Origin: Thermoplasmata archaeon
GTDB taxonomy: Archaea; Thermoplasmatota; Thermoplasmata; Lutacidiplasmatales; UBA184
NCBI GenBank assembly: GCA_030046135.1
Contig: JASIEC010000139.1
Location: forward strand, 1-5,419
DNA: 5,419 nucleotides
Direction of reading: 5' to 3'
Shown: positions 1 to 5,372 of the stretch, piece after piece
Layout: each line of letters begins with the position of its first letter
Position numbering within the stretch: the first letter of the stretch is position 1
Made by a program: the position numbers and the translations under genes
Notes under the pieces: model-generated
Seen by the model: the letters and a program-made list of their open reading frames with translations, nothing else
Databases searched by the model: none
What the model was told of the DNA's origin: nothing

Positions 1-990
1 CGAGTTGCCCCCCACCCCGACGGTGATCGCCCCGAGCTCCGACTCTTCGAGCAGCGGCGTCCCTCGAAGCGCCGGATCGAGCCCCACCTCAAGGAACGAG
101 GGCCGGTCCCGGCCAGCCCCGGCGCTCCGGTACCCGGCCCGAAGCCCGGAGGCTCCGCTGGAGTAGGCGATCGCGCGGAGGCGACCGCCCTCGAACCGCC
201 AGCGCCCGCCCCGGACCGGGGCCCGTCCGTGGGCCGAGGCCCGGTTGGCGACCAGCGTCCCTTCCGCGACGGACTCGTCAACGGCCGTGAACACGTTCGC
301 GTCTGGAACGCTCGCGAGCATGCCGAACCGACCGCGTCGGGTGGCGGGCGTGACCTCCCCGAGACCCACGAACGCCGGGCGCTGGCGGAGCCCGAGGGTG
401 AGATCGGTGCCGTTCGCGTGCGTGAGGCGTACCGAGCGGCCCCTCGACAGCGCTCGACGAACGCGCTCCGCGGCGGGCCGGAGGGTCGCCGGGTCGCGGG
501 TGGACGCATCGAGCATCTGGGAGCGCCATCGGGTGAGAGGGACGCCCCAGAGCGAGGCATTCCGCTCCGTGACCCAGGCGATCCCCATTCTCGCACCTCG
601 GAGCCCGGCCTTCCGAGCCTCGTCGTACCAGCGCGAGTTGAAGGACGTGAGCTGCTCCCGCACCCTCTCGCTCAGGCGGGCCCGGCGCTCGATCTCGGTC
701 GGCCCCCAGAAGTAGATGTACACGTCGGTCTCGCCGAGGCCCGCCCACTCGTGCTCGCCGGGGGCTCCGATTAGAGAGGCGCGGCCTTCCCGGACCGCGG
801 CCCAGTACGAGGCCTCGTCCTCGAAGTGGACGAGCGGGTTGGCCCCGATCCGCCGGGCCTCCCGGACGAACCCCGCTGCCCACGGCAGCGTCGAGCTGAA
901 CGCCTCGATCGTGACGTTCTCCCGGGGCTTGACGCCGAGCCTCTGGCGGAGGGTGACTCGCGCGAGCCAATCGGCCGCCTCGAGGGTCAT
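1..990 (-). CDS. M29 aminopeptidase-like protein, copy 1 (3' end cut by window edge)
   Basis: The frame is open for 330 codons from ATG at 990 to the window edge, so the C-terminus (roughly 40 residues, judged from the paralogue at 3425-4552) is missing. It aligns along its whole length with that paralogue. Shared blocks are TLPWA (34-38), DEASYW (58-63), HEWA (80-83), THANGTDLTL (190-199), VDE (237-239), EGTLV (243-247), GRW.F (262-266), VGLDP (302-306) and a final GGNS. The NGTDLTL block and the GTLV block are typical of the M29/AmpS (COG2309) fold, cytosolic metallo-aminopeptidases. However, where the family has its metal-binding Glu before VFT, this protein has Asn232; the second Glu position reads Phe299, and the His position reads Thr323. 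I infer a non-peptidase role, probably linked to hutU just upstream. The start is 23 nt after the hutU stop with no Shine-Dalgarno of its own; the nine-codon mini-ORF between them may couple translation. Fold assignment is fairly sure, function is not. Confidence 0.85.
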   Translation of the reverse strand, partial: MTLEAADWLARVTLRQRLGVKPRENVTIEAFSSTLPWAAGFVREARRIGANPLVHFEDEASYWAAVREGRASLIGAPGEHEWAGLGETDVYIYFWGPTEIERRARLSERVREQLTSFNSRWYDEARKAGLRGARMGIAWVTERNASLWGVPLTRWRSQMLDASTRDPATLRPAAERVRRALSRGRSVRLTHANGTDLTLGLRQRPAFVGLGEVTPATRRGRFGMLASVPDANVFTAVDESVAEGTLVANRASAHGRAPVRGGRWRFEGGRLRAIAYSSGASGLRAGYRSAGAGRDRPSFLEVGLDPALRGTPLLEESELGAITVGVGGNS

Positions 991-1016
991 GGTGTCGCGA
1001 AGGGGAGGGCCCTCAT
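987..1016 (-). other. Nine-codon mini-ORF bridging hutU and the downstream gene
   Basis: On the minus strand the hutU stop TGA lies inside ATGA (1016-1013). That ATG opens a nine-codon frame, MRALPFATP, which ends at TGA 989-987, itself inside the ATGA that starts the next gene (990). A GGAGG motif at 1030-1026, within the last hutU codons, sits 9 nt before the mini-ORF ATG, a good ribosome-binding distance, while the downstream gene has no such motif at its own start. The arrangement looks like a stop-start relay that hands ribosomes from hutU to the M29-like gene. It could also be coincidence in GC-rich DNA. Confidence 0.4.
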
Positions 1017-2716
1017 GGAGGTTCCCCTCCGTTCCGAGACGGGCCCGCGGGGAGCCCGGGGATCCGGAACCGGGCCGACTTGGCGAGCGTGATGGACTCT
1101 GGGTACCCTGCGTCCGCATGGCGGGCCACCCCGAGACCGGGATCGTTGTGGAGCACTCGGGAGAGCCGACGCTCCGCCTGCTCGGTCCCGTCGGCGACCA
1201 CGACCAGGCCGGCGTGGAGGGAGTTGCCGATCCCGACGCCCCCCCCGTGATGGACGGCGACCCACGTCGCGCCGCTCGCGACGTTCAGGAGGGCGTTCAG
1301 GATCGGCCAATCGGCGATCGCATCCGAGCCGTCCCGCATCCCCTCGGTCTCCCGGAATGGACTGGCGACGCTCCCCGAGTCGTGATGGTCCCGGCCGATC
1401 GCGACAGGGGCGCTCACGTCCCCCGAGCGCACGAGGCCGTTCACGAGACGGCCGAACCGTTCTCGCTCTCCGTACCCCAGATAGGCGATCCGGGCCGGGA
1501 GTCCCTGGAAGTGCACGCGCTCGCCCGCGAGACGGACCCAGCGGCAGAGGCCCTCGTTCTCGGAGAACTCCTCGAGGAGCTGACGGTCGATCCGACGGAT
1601 GTCCTCGGGGTCGCCGCTCAGCGCGACCCACCGGAACGGGCCGCTCCCGACCGCAAAGAGAGGTCGGATGTACTTCGGGACGTACCCCGGGATCTCGAAC
1701 GCGTTCGCTACGCCGGCCTCCCGGGCCTGGGTTCGGAAGTTGTTGCCGTAGTCGAACGATTTCGACCCCTTTCGTCCGAGCTCGAGGATCGCACGCGCCT
1801 CGTCGGCCAGGGACTCCCGGACACGAGCGAGGTAGCCCCGCGGGTCCTTTACCCGGAGCTCGGCCGCCTGCTGGACGGTCACGCCCCGGGGGATGTACCC
1901 GACCGCGAGATCGTGGGCCGCGGTCTGGTCGCTGACGACGTCCGGAACGAGGCCCCGCCGTACGACCTCGGGGTACACGTCGGCCGCGTTCGCGCGAAGG
2001 CCCACCGACAGGGCGCGACGGGCGGCCACGGCCGATCGTATCCTGCCGAGCGCGTCGTCGAGATCATGGGCCTCCTCGTTGAGGTAGCCCAGCCTGAGGC
2101 GGCGGGCGATCGCCCGGGGATCCACGTCCACAAACAGGCCCGCACCGCCCAGCATCGTCACCGCGAGGGGCTGGGCCCCTCCCATCTCCCCGAGCCCCGA
2201 GGAGAGCATCCATCGCCCCGCAAGGTCGGCCGCGCCGAACTCGAGGCGGGCGAGGGAAGCGAGCGTCTCGTACGTGCCCTGGAGGATCCCCTGCGACCCG
2301 ATGTAGATCCAGCTGCCGGCCGTCATCTGACCGTACATCGTAAGTCCTCGCGCCTCGAGGTCCCAGAAGATCTCGTCCGTCGCCCACCGCGGGACCACGA
2401 GGGCATTGGCGATCAGCACCCGTGGCGCGTCGGGGTGGGTCGGGAAGACACCCACGGGCTTGCCGGACTGGATCAGCAGCGTCTCGGCGTCGCCGAGCGA
2501 GCGGAGCGTTTCGACGATCCGGTCGAACGACTCCCAATCTCGAGCCGCCTTTCCTCGCCCCCCGTAGACGACCAACGAGCTCGGATCTCGGGCGACCTCG
2601 GGGTCGAGGTTGTTCATCAAGAGGCGGAGAGCGGCCTCGGAGCTCCACGATCGGCAGGAGATCGTCCTTCCCCGGGGTGACTGGATCGTTCGATGGGCCG
2701 TGAGAGTCCGGGTCAT
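1013..2716 (-). CDS. hutU: Urocanate hydratase (urocanase)
   Basis: 567 residues, close to the usual length of about 555. Urocanate hydratase adds water to urocanate to give 4-imidazolone-5-propionate, the second step of histidine degradation, in the cytosol with tightly bound NAD+ acting as electrophile. Family blocks run in the normal order: [16 protein letters not shown] (27-42), [14 protein letters not shown] (51-64), [14 protein letters not shown] (131-144), [20 protein letters not shown] (172-191), DQTAAHD (263-269), FDYGNNFR (321-328), [13 protein letters not shown] (342-354), [13 protein letters not shown] (441-453), [17 protein letters not shown] (462-478) and [16 protein letters not shown] (488-503). 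The ATG at 2716 gives the expected N-terminus. Oddity: the GLPARI block (405-410) is followed by Ala411-Tyr, where bacterial enzymes have Cys-Trp; that Cys (410 in Pseudomonas putida) is reported as important for activity. Cys391 lies 20 residues earlier. No TATA-like element is visible in the 172 bp upstream, so it is probably co-transcribed with the small gene there. Only a weak GAAGG precedes the start. Confidence 0.97.
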   Translation of the reverse strand: MTRTLTAHRTIQSPRGRTISCRSWSSEAALRLLMNNLDPEVARDPSSLVVYGGRGKAARDWESFDRIVETLRSLGDAETLLIQSGKPVGVFPTHPDAPRVLIANALVVPRWATDEIFWDLEARGLTMYGQMTAGSWIYIGSQGILQGTYETLASLARLEFGAADLAGRWMLSSGLGEMGGAQPLAVTMLGGAGLFVDVDPRAIARRLRLGYLNEEAHDLDDALGRIRSAVAARRALSVGLRANAADVYPEVVRRGLVPDVVSDQTAAHDLAVGYIPRGVTVQQAAELRVKDPRGYLARVRESLADEARAILELGRKGSKSFDYGNNFRTQAREAGVANAFEIPGYVPKYIRPLFAVGSGPFRWVALSGDPEDIRRIDRQLLEEFSENEGLCRWVRLAGERVHFQGLPARIAYLGYGERERFGRLVNGLVRSGDVSAPVAIGRDHHDSGSVASPFRETEGMRDGSDAIADWPILNALLNVASGATWVAVHHGGGVGIGNSLHAGLVVVADGTEQAERRLSRVLHNDPGLGVARHADAGYPESITLAKSARFRIPGLPAGPSRNGGEPP

Positions 2717-2888
2717 TCGAGGCCTTCGGCCCTAGCCCCCGGCGCGGATTAGCGCGACGGGGAGGGGGCCCAGGATCGTTCGGCCGGACGATGGTCCCAC
2801 CGGACAGCGGTCCCCTCCAGCGAAGAAGCGACACCGGACCCGCTCGAGCGGCGGGATCGAGGACGTGGCGTGGGCCGGGTACGGAGGA
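2717..2888. other. Gap between the small gene and hutU, with two palindromes
   Basis: This 172-bp gap has no TATA-like stretch on the minus strand and no supported ORF. It holds a perfect 12-bp palindrome, CCGCTCGAGCGG (2840-2851), and a near-perfect 18-bp palindrome at 2775-2792 (ATCGT.CGGCCG.ACGAT). They could form hairpins in a small-gene/hutU transcript or be binding sites, but short palindromes are common in DNA this rich in G and C. No T-tract follows them, so nothing here supports a terminator. Confidence 0.4.
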
Positions 2889-3179
2889 TTAGGTGGGCCG
2901 CGGCTCCTGGAGCGCCTGCTCAGGCGGAAGGACCGCCGGCTCCCCGTACCCGGCCGGTAGCTTGACGAGAGAGAGCCGCCGCGCGACCGCGCGACGGCGC
3001 GGTGCGGACGAGGTCGTTGCGCCACCATCGCCCGCCCCGGCTCTCTTCTCTACCGGGACGGCGATCCAGGCAGAGGCCGCCACACTCCGGCCGCCCGGCA
3101 GGGGAAAGACGACGGGGTAGATCCCGATCGCGGGGGAGTCGTCGTCGGATCGAGTTTCGCGAACCTCCGGGGCGAACAT
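2889..3179 (-). CDS. Small unknown protein, probable first gene of the hutU operon
   Basis: 96 residues, family not recognised. The start ATG at 3179 is preceded by a strong Shine-Dalgarno, GGAGGGAT (3194-3187, 7 nt before the start), and by a TATA-like TTAAGTA (3226-3220) that would start the transcript just before the Shine-Dalgarno. Third codon positions are mostly G or C, as in its neighbours. The N-terminal half, with GIYPVVFPLPGGRSVAASAWIAVPVE at about residues 19-44 (split here as GIYPVVFPLP and GGRSVAASAWIAVPVE), reads like beta strands. A Gly/Ala/Thr-rich stretch (49-57) follows, then an Arg-rich patch RRRAVARR (61-68) and a Pro-rich tail. There is no signal peptide, membrane segment or Cys/His cluster. 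Two copies of the locus-wide palindrome lie upstream, and hutU follows in the same direction after 172 bp. Function unknown; a regulatory or accessory role in urocanate metabolism is only a guess from position. Confidence 0.65.
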   Translation of the reverse strand: MFAPEVRETRSDDDSPAIGIYPVVFPLPGGRSVAASAWIAVPVEKRAGAGDGGATTSSAPRRRAVARRLSLVKLPAGYGEPAVLPPEQALQEPRPT

Positions 3180-3186
3180 TCTCCGA

Positions 3187-3194
3187 ATCCCTCC
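3187..3194 (-). promoter_or_regulatory. Strong ribosome-binding site of the small gene
   Basis: The minus strand reads GGAGGGAT, matching seven of eight bases of the ideal GGAGGTGAT-type archaeal Shine-Dalgarno, 7 nt before ATG 3179. It fixes the start codon and is the best ribosome-binding site in the window. Confidence 0.65.
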
Positions 3195-3219
3195 GTGCCT
3201 CGGGACAGGAGTCTGGGAC

Positions 3220-3226
3220 TACTTAA
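3220..3226 (-). promoter_or_regulatory. TATA-like box of the small gene / hutU operon
   Basis: The minus strand reads TTAAGTA. The expected start point about 31 nt downstream is near 3195, immediately before the Shine-Dalgarno, giving a short leader of about 16 nt. Its upstream edge is 18.5 bp from the centre of palindrome A, the same distance as in the other leftward promoter at 4577-4583. The match to the archaeal TATA consensus is only moderate, which would suit a promoter that depends on a regulator. Confidence 0.5.
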
Positions 3227-3237
3227 CCGATGCCGAC

Positions 3238-3251
3238 TTTAGTACTCTAAT
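3238..3251. promoter_or_regulatory. Palindromic operator-like site A
   Basis: The site reads TTTAGTACTCTAAT, with TTAG/CTAA arms around a four-base spacer. It is identical over 14 bp to site B and shares a 13-bp core with site C in inverted orientation. It lies directly upstream of the TATA-like box of the small gene, 32 bp from site B. Binding by the AbrB-like protein encoded at 4642-4893 is inferred. Confidence 0.75.
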
Positions 3252-3269
3252 GACGACAACAAAGGGCCG

Positions 3270-3283
3270 TTTAGTACTCTAAT
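3270..3283. promoter_or_regulatory. Palindromic operator-like site B
   Basis: A second copy of TTTAGTACTCTAAT, centre-to-centre 32 bp from site A. That is almost exactly three helical turns, so two bound dimers would face the same side of the DNA. It lies further upstream of the small-gene promoter, suggesting cooperative binding. Confidence 0.75.
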
Positions 3284-3284
3284 T

Positions 3285-3424
3285 GTAGCATCTCTCGGTC
3301 TGCGAGGCGACTCGGGATCGGGAATCCACCGGTCGGGGGAGGGGGGCTCGGATTGCCCGAGAGTTCGCCATCGCGGACCTGGGGGCCCGGTGCCCCACAC
3401 CCGAACCCTCAGGCGGCAGTGCGA
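3285..3424. other. Non-coding stretch downstream of M29-like copy 2
   Basis: This stretch between the M29-like stop codon and operator site B contains no gene I can support. It has a polypurine run on the plus strand (3337-3349) and a weak five-bp inverted repeat, CTCGG/CCGAG, near 3350. There is no T-tract on the minus strand, so a factor-independent terminator for the leftward gene is not apparent. Read-through into the small-gene operon is possible. Confidence 0.4.
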
Positions 3425-4552
3425 CTAGGCGGAGGTGAGGTGGCCCCTCTCGACGATTGGCTGTCCGTCGATCTCGAGGTTGCCCCCGACCAGATCGAGG
3501 TAGGCCTGGAGGTGGGGAGTGCGGCTTCTGCCTCCGAGGTGCGAGTTTCGCCCGATCTCGAATGTCAACGTTCCTCGGGCTTGGTCGAACAGCAAGGGGA
3601 TGGTCGAAATGCGCGGGTTCAGGCCGACCGAGAGCTGGCCCGCGCGGACCGAAGGACGCCCGAGTCGGTCGAGCTCCGAGCGGAGTCGGGCACCGCCTCC
3701 GGAGCAATCGAACCTCTCGAGGGCTCCGTCGCGGAACGTCCACCGGCCCGGGCCCAACGGGGTTTCCTGTTCGTGGGTGAACAGGACTCCCGTCGCGTTG
3801 GTGACGAGGGTACCCTCGCCGCGGAGTTCGTCGACGGTGACGCTCGCCACGCCCGCGGGCATCACCATCATCACGTTCCCCGCCTTCACATCCTCGTCGT
3901 CCATAACCCCGTCGTCGACCTTGGGACGACGATGGGCGAGCCGGAGGGTGAGCCGGGTTCCGTTGGGGTGCGTGACGACGGCCTCCCGCCCTCGCTGGAG
4001 GTGCTTCGCGATCCGCGATCCGTCGCGCTGCATGTCTCGCGGATCGACCAGGGCGGCCTCTACGAGCTCCCTCCGCCAGGTCTTGAGATCGACGTGGTAT
4101 CGCTGAGCCCAGAGTTCGCTCGTCCGGCCCAGGTCCCACCGGACGGTTCGAACACCGTACTTTTGGATCACCCGCATCAGTTCGTGGTTGTTCGACTGGG
4201 TACGTCGGACGAACGCCGGGGGTAGGGCCTCCTCGCGCCGCGCGTCGGAGGGTCCGTACAGGTCGATGTAGGCGTCCGAAGCCTTGAGCGCGGCCCACTC
4301 GTGGTTTCCGATCCGTCCGAGCTGCGCCGTCGGCGCGCCCGAGAGACTCCGCCAGTAGGCGGCCTCGTCCTTGTACGAGATCAGCGGCCGAGCTCCGAGC
4401 ACGCGCGCCTCGAGGTCGAGGCTGACGGCCCAAGGAAGGGTCGCATCCCAGGTTTCGATGAGAACGCTCTCCCCCCGCGCAATCCGGAGAGTGTTGCCCA
4501 GGAGGTTGTGCGCGAACGCGCGGCGGGTGGCCTCCGGATAGCTCGGCAGCAT
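3425..4552 (-). CDS. M29 aminopeptidase-like protein, copy 2 (full length)
   Basis: 375 residues from ATG 4552; a GTG at 4564 is also in frame but lies only about 13 nt from the TATA box, too close to be in the transcript. The protein resembles the M29/AmpS (COG2309) family in length and layout: ATLPWA (37-42), DEAAYW (62-67), HEWA (84-87), THPNGT (194-199), MPAG followed by VDE (231-242), EGTLVTN (246-252), GRW.F (269-273), VGLNP (309-313), GTLTFEIG (327-334), GG near 340 and a DLV...IDG tail. By eye the metal ligands are absent: the first Glu is Val235, the second is Gln306, the His is Thr330, and the His-x-Asp motif reads Tyr-Leu-Asp (351-353), with a His four residues before the Tyr. The structure should be kept but aminopeptidase activity is doubtful. 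A dioxygenase of this fold (NicX, acting on dihydroxypyridine) shows that the family can do other chemistry. It is divergent from the AbrB-like gene and has its own promoter with palindrome C. Confidence 0.9.
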   Translation of the reverse strand: MLPSYPEATRRAFAHNLLGNTLRIARGESVLIETWDATLPWAVSLDLEARVLGARPLISYKDEAAYWRSLSGAPTAQLGRIGNHEWAALKASDAYIDLYGPSDARREEALPPAFVRRTQSNNHELMRVIQKYGVRTVRWDLGRTSELWAQRYHVDLKTWRRELVEAALVDPRDMQRDGSRIAKHLQRGREAVVTHPNGTRLTLRLAHRRPKVDDGVMDDEDVKAGNVMMVMPAGVASVTVDELRGEGTLVTNATGVLFTHEQETPLGPGRWTFRDGALERFDCSGGGARLRSELDRLGRPSVRAGQLSVGLNPRISTIPLLFDQARGTLTFEIGRNSHLGGRSRTPHLQAYLDLVGGNLEIDGQPIVERGHLTSA

Positions 4553-4576
4553 GCGAGCGTACACCAGACCGTGGCC

Positions 4577-4584
4577 TATATAAG
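4577..4584. promoter_or_regulatory. TATA box shared by the divergent genes
   Basis: The sequence TATATAAG reads as a TATA box on the plus strand, and its complement reads TTATATA on the minus strand (4583-4577). Leftward, the box edge is 31 nt before ATG 4552, which predicts a leaderless transcript for the M29-like gene and selects that ATG over GTG 4564. Rightward, the predicted start point is near 4608, at the end of palindrome C, giving a leader of about 34 nt for the AbrB-like gene. An alternative rightward box could be TACTAAAC (4602-4609), inside the palindrome itself. Confidence 0.65.
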
Positions 4585-4593
4585 GTGAGGTTA

Positions 4594-4609
4594 GTTTAGA
4601 GTACTAAAC
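4594..4609. promoter_or_regulatory. Palindromic operator-like site C
   Basis: The best palindrome of the three: GTTTAG, spacer AGTA, CTAAAC. It shares the 13-bp core of sites A and B in inverted orientation. Its centre is 18.5 bp upstream of the leftward TATA box, exactly as at site A. For the rightward gene it lies between the TATA box and the expected start point, where a bound protein would block transcription. This is the expected layout for an autorepressor that also controls the divergent gene. Confidence 0.8.
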
Positions 4610-4615
4610 AGGGGC

Positions 4616-4631
4616 TCGAGCGACAGCTCGA
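4616..4631 (+). other. Small hairpin in the leader of the AbrB-like gene
   Basis: TCGAGC and GCTCGA form a perfect six-bp stem with a GACA loop, ending 10 nt before the start codon where a ribosome-binding site would normally be. No Shine-Dalgarno motif is present in this leader. The hairpin may tune translation; a six-bp GC stem can also arise by chance here. Confidence 0.35.
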
Positions 4632-4641
4632 CTTCGCACAG

Positions 4642-4893
4642 ATGCGACTCCACAAGGTTGTCAACCGGGAATACGAGGGGACGACCTACTATCGATGGAC
4701 CGTGTCCATTTCTCCCAAGCGGGTCCGCGAGCTCGGATGGACCGAGGGCCAGGAGCTCGAGGCGGCGGTCCGCGGATCCTCGCTCTGGATCCAACCCGCC
4801 CCTCGAACCCTGCCGGGCCGGCGGGAGCGACCGGCGGACGCTCTCGCGGAAGAGGTCCGAAGAAAGACCCTCCAGCGGCGCTCCTGGGAATAG
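4642..4893 (+). CDS. SpoVT/AbrB-type DNA-binding regulator
   Basis: 83 residues. Residues 5 to about 52 fit the swapped-hairpin AbrB fold: a first strand around KVVNREY (5-11), then YYRWTVSISPKRVRELGW (16-33) in place of the usual ItIPk.ir..LG block, an acidic turn TEGQELEAAV (34-43) and a final strand SSLWIQP (46-52). Members bind DNA as dimers with palindromic or AT-rich targets. The C-terminal 30 residues are charged and Arg-rich, with no toxin or other domain attached. No MazF- or PIN-type toxin gene lies alongside, so a transcription-factor role is likelier than an antitoxin. Its promoter contains palindrome C, and two more copies sit before the small gene/hutU, so autoregulation and control of the locus are inferred. 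The ATG at 4642 lacks a Shine-Dalgarno. Family call fairly sure; target inferred. Confidence 0.8.
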   Translation: MRLHKVVNREYEGTTYYRWTVSISPKRVRELGWTEGQELEAAVRGSSLWIQPAPRTLPGRRERPADALAEEVRRKTLQRRSWE

Positions 4894-5230
4894 GGGATCT
4901 GGTCGGCGAGCCCGTCCCGTCAAGTGTGCCAAGTGCGCCCGCACAGCGGCTGCGAGCCCAATCCGAGCCCAGGGCGTGCGAGCTCGCCCTCCGATCCGGG
5001 CGAGCCGGGAACAGCGGGATGGGGGGCCGGGGAGCGAGCTGTGGACCCAGCCGCCGCTTGAGGACGGAGGGGAAGCCGTACTGGCCCACCGGCGTGACCT
5101 GCCTTCGTCCGCCGCCACGACACAGCGGGCTGGCCGTCGTCAGTGGTCCGGGGCTCACTGGCCACCCCGTGGACTCCCTGTTCTGGTCCTCCACGGGCGA
5201 GGAGCCAGGCCGTTCCCGCGCGCGTAAATC
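4894..5230. other. Long GC-rich stretch with no supported gene
   Basis: The open frames here on both strands are rich in Arg, Pro, Gly and Ser, match nothing I recognise and have no convincing ribosome-binding site or TATA box. I found no tRNA T-loop pattern and no RNase P or SRP RNA signature. It may be untranslated 3' sequence of the AbrB-like gene, a decayed gene or an unrecognised RNA. Confidence 0.5.
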
Positions 5231-5246
5231 GGGGGCCGGCCGTCGC

Positions 5247-5344
5247 CGAGAGGGGAGCCCGGGGGGATGTGACCTTTCAGACGAGGTCGCCCCGCTCGGG
5301 GTCGCGCCTCTCGATGCGGGGCCGAAGGTCCCGACCCGGTTTTT
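5247..5344 (+). terminator. Possible structured RNA ending in hairpin plus T-tract
   Basis: CGAGAGG (5247-5253) can pair with CCTCTCG (5307-5313), enclosing a CCCC/GGGG tetraloop hairpin (5290-5301). A second hairpin, CGGGGCC-GAA-GGTCCCG (5317-5333), has seven pairs including one G-U and is followed after 6 nt by TTTTT (5340-5344). This is the first T-tract downstream of the AbrB-like gene and could end its transcript. The same AT patch may instead be the TATA box of the next gene, and such stems are common in DNA of this composition. Confidence 0.35.
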
Positions 5345-5349
5345 ACTAT
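5342..5349 (+). promoter_or_regulatory. Possible TATA box of a gene leaving the window
   Basis: TTTACTAT begins exactly 31 nt before ATG 5373, the same spacing as the box and start codon of M29-like copy 2. It overlaps the end of the T-tract described at 5340-5344, so the two readings compete or combine. Confidence 0.4.
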
Positions 5350-5372
5350 TGGCTAACGGTTCGGAGGCCCCG

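Noticed and set aside
716..2680. A 654-codon open frame on the plus strand opposite hutU
   Set aside because: It is antisense to an unmistakable urocanase and matches no family. Long antisense frames are expected in such GC-rich coding DNA.
3230..3290. Two repeated motifs read as the start of a CRISPR or IS-end array
   Set aside because: There are only two 14-bp copies, one more is inverted 1.3 kb away, and there is no spacer series, transposase or target duplication. Promoter geometry explains them better.
3353..4225. A 290-codon plus-strand frame opposite M29-like copy 2
   Set aside because: It is a composition-driven shadow of the real gene, with no start signals of its own.
4553..4564. 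GTG start four codons upstream for M29-like copy 2
   Set aside because: It lies only 13 nt from the TATA box, upstream of the expected transcript start.
4642..4893. Toxin-antitoxin interpretation of the AbrB-like gene
   Set aside because: No toxin-like gene lies on either side, and the operator sites point to a regulator of the neighbouring metabolic genes.
4915..4960. A KCAKC motif in a plus-strand frame, suggesting a zinc ribbon
   Set aside because: There is only one Cys pair, no second knuckle and no start codon or ribosome-binding site for the frame.
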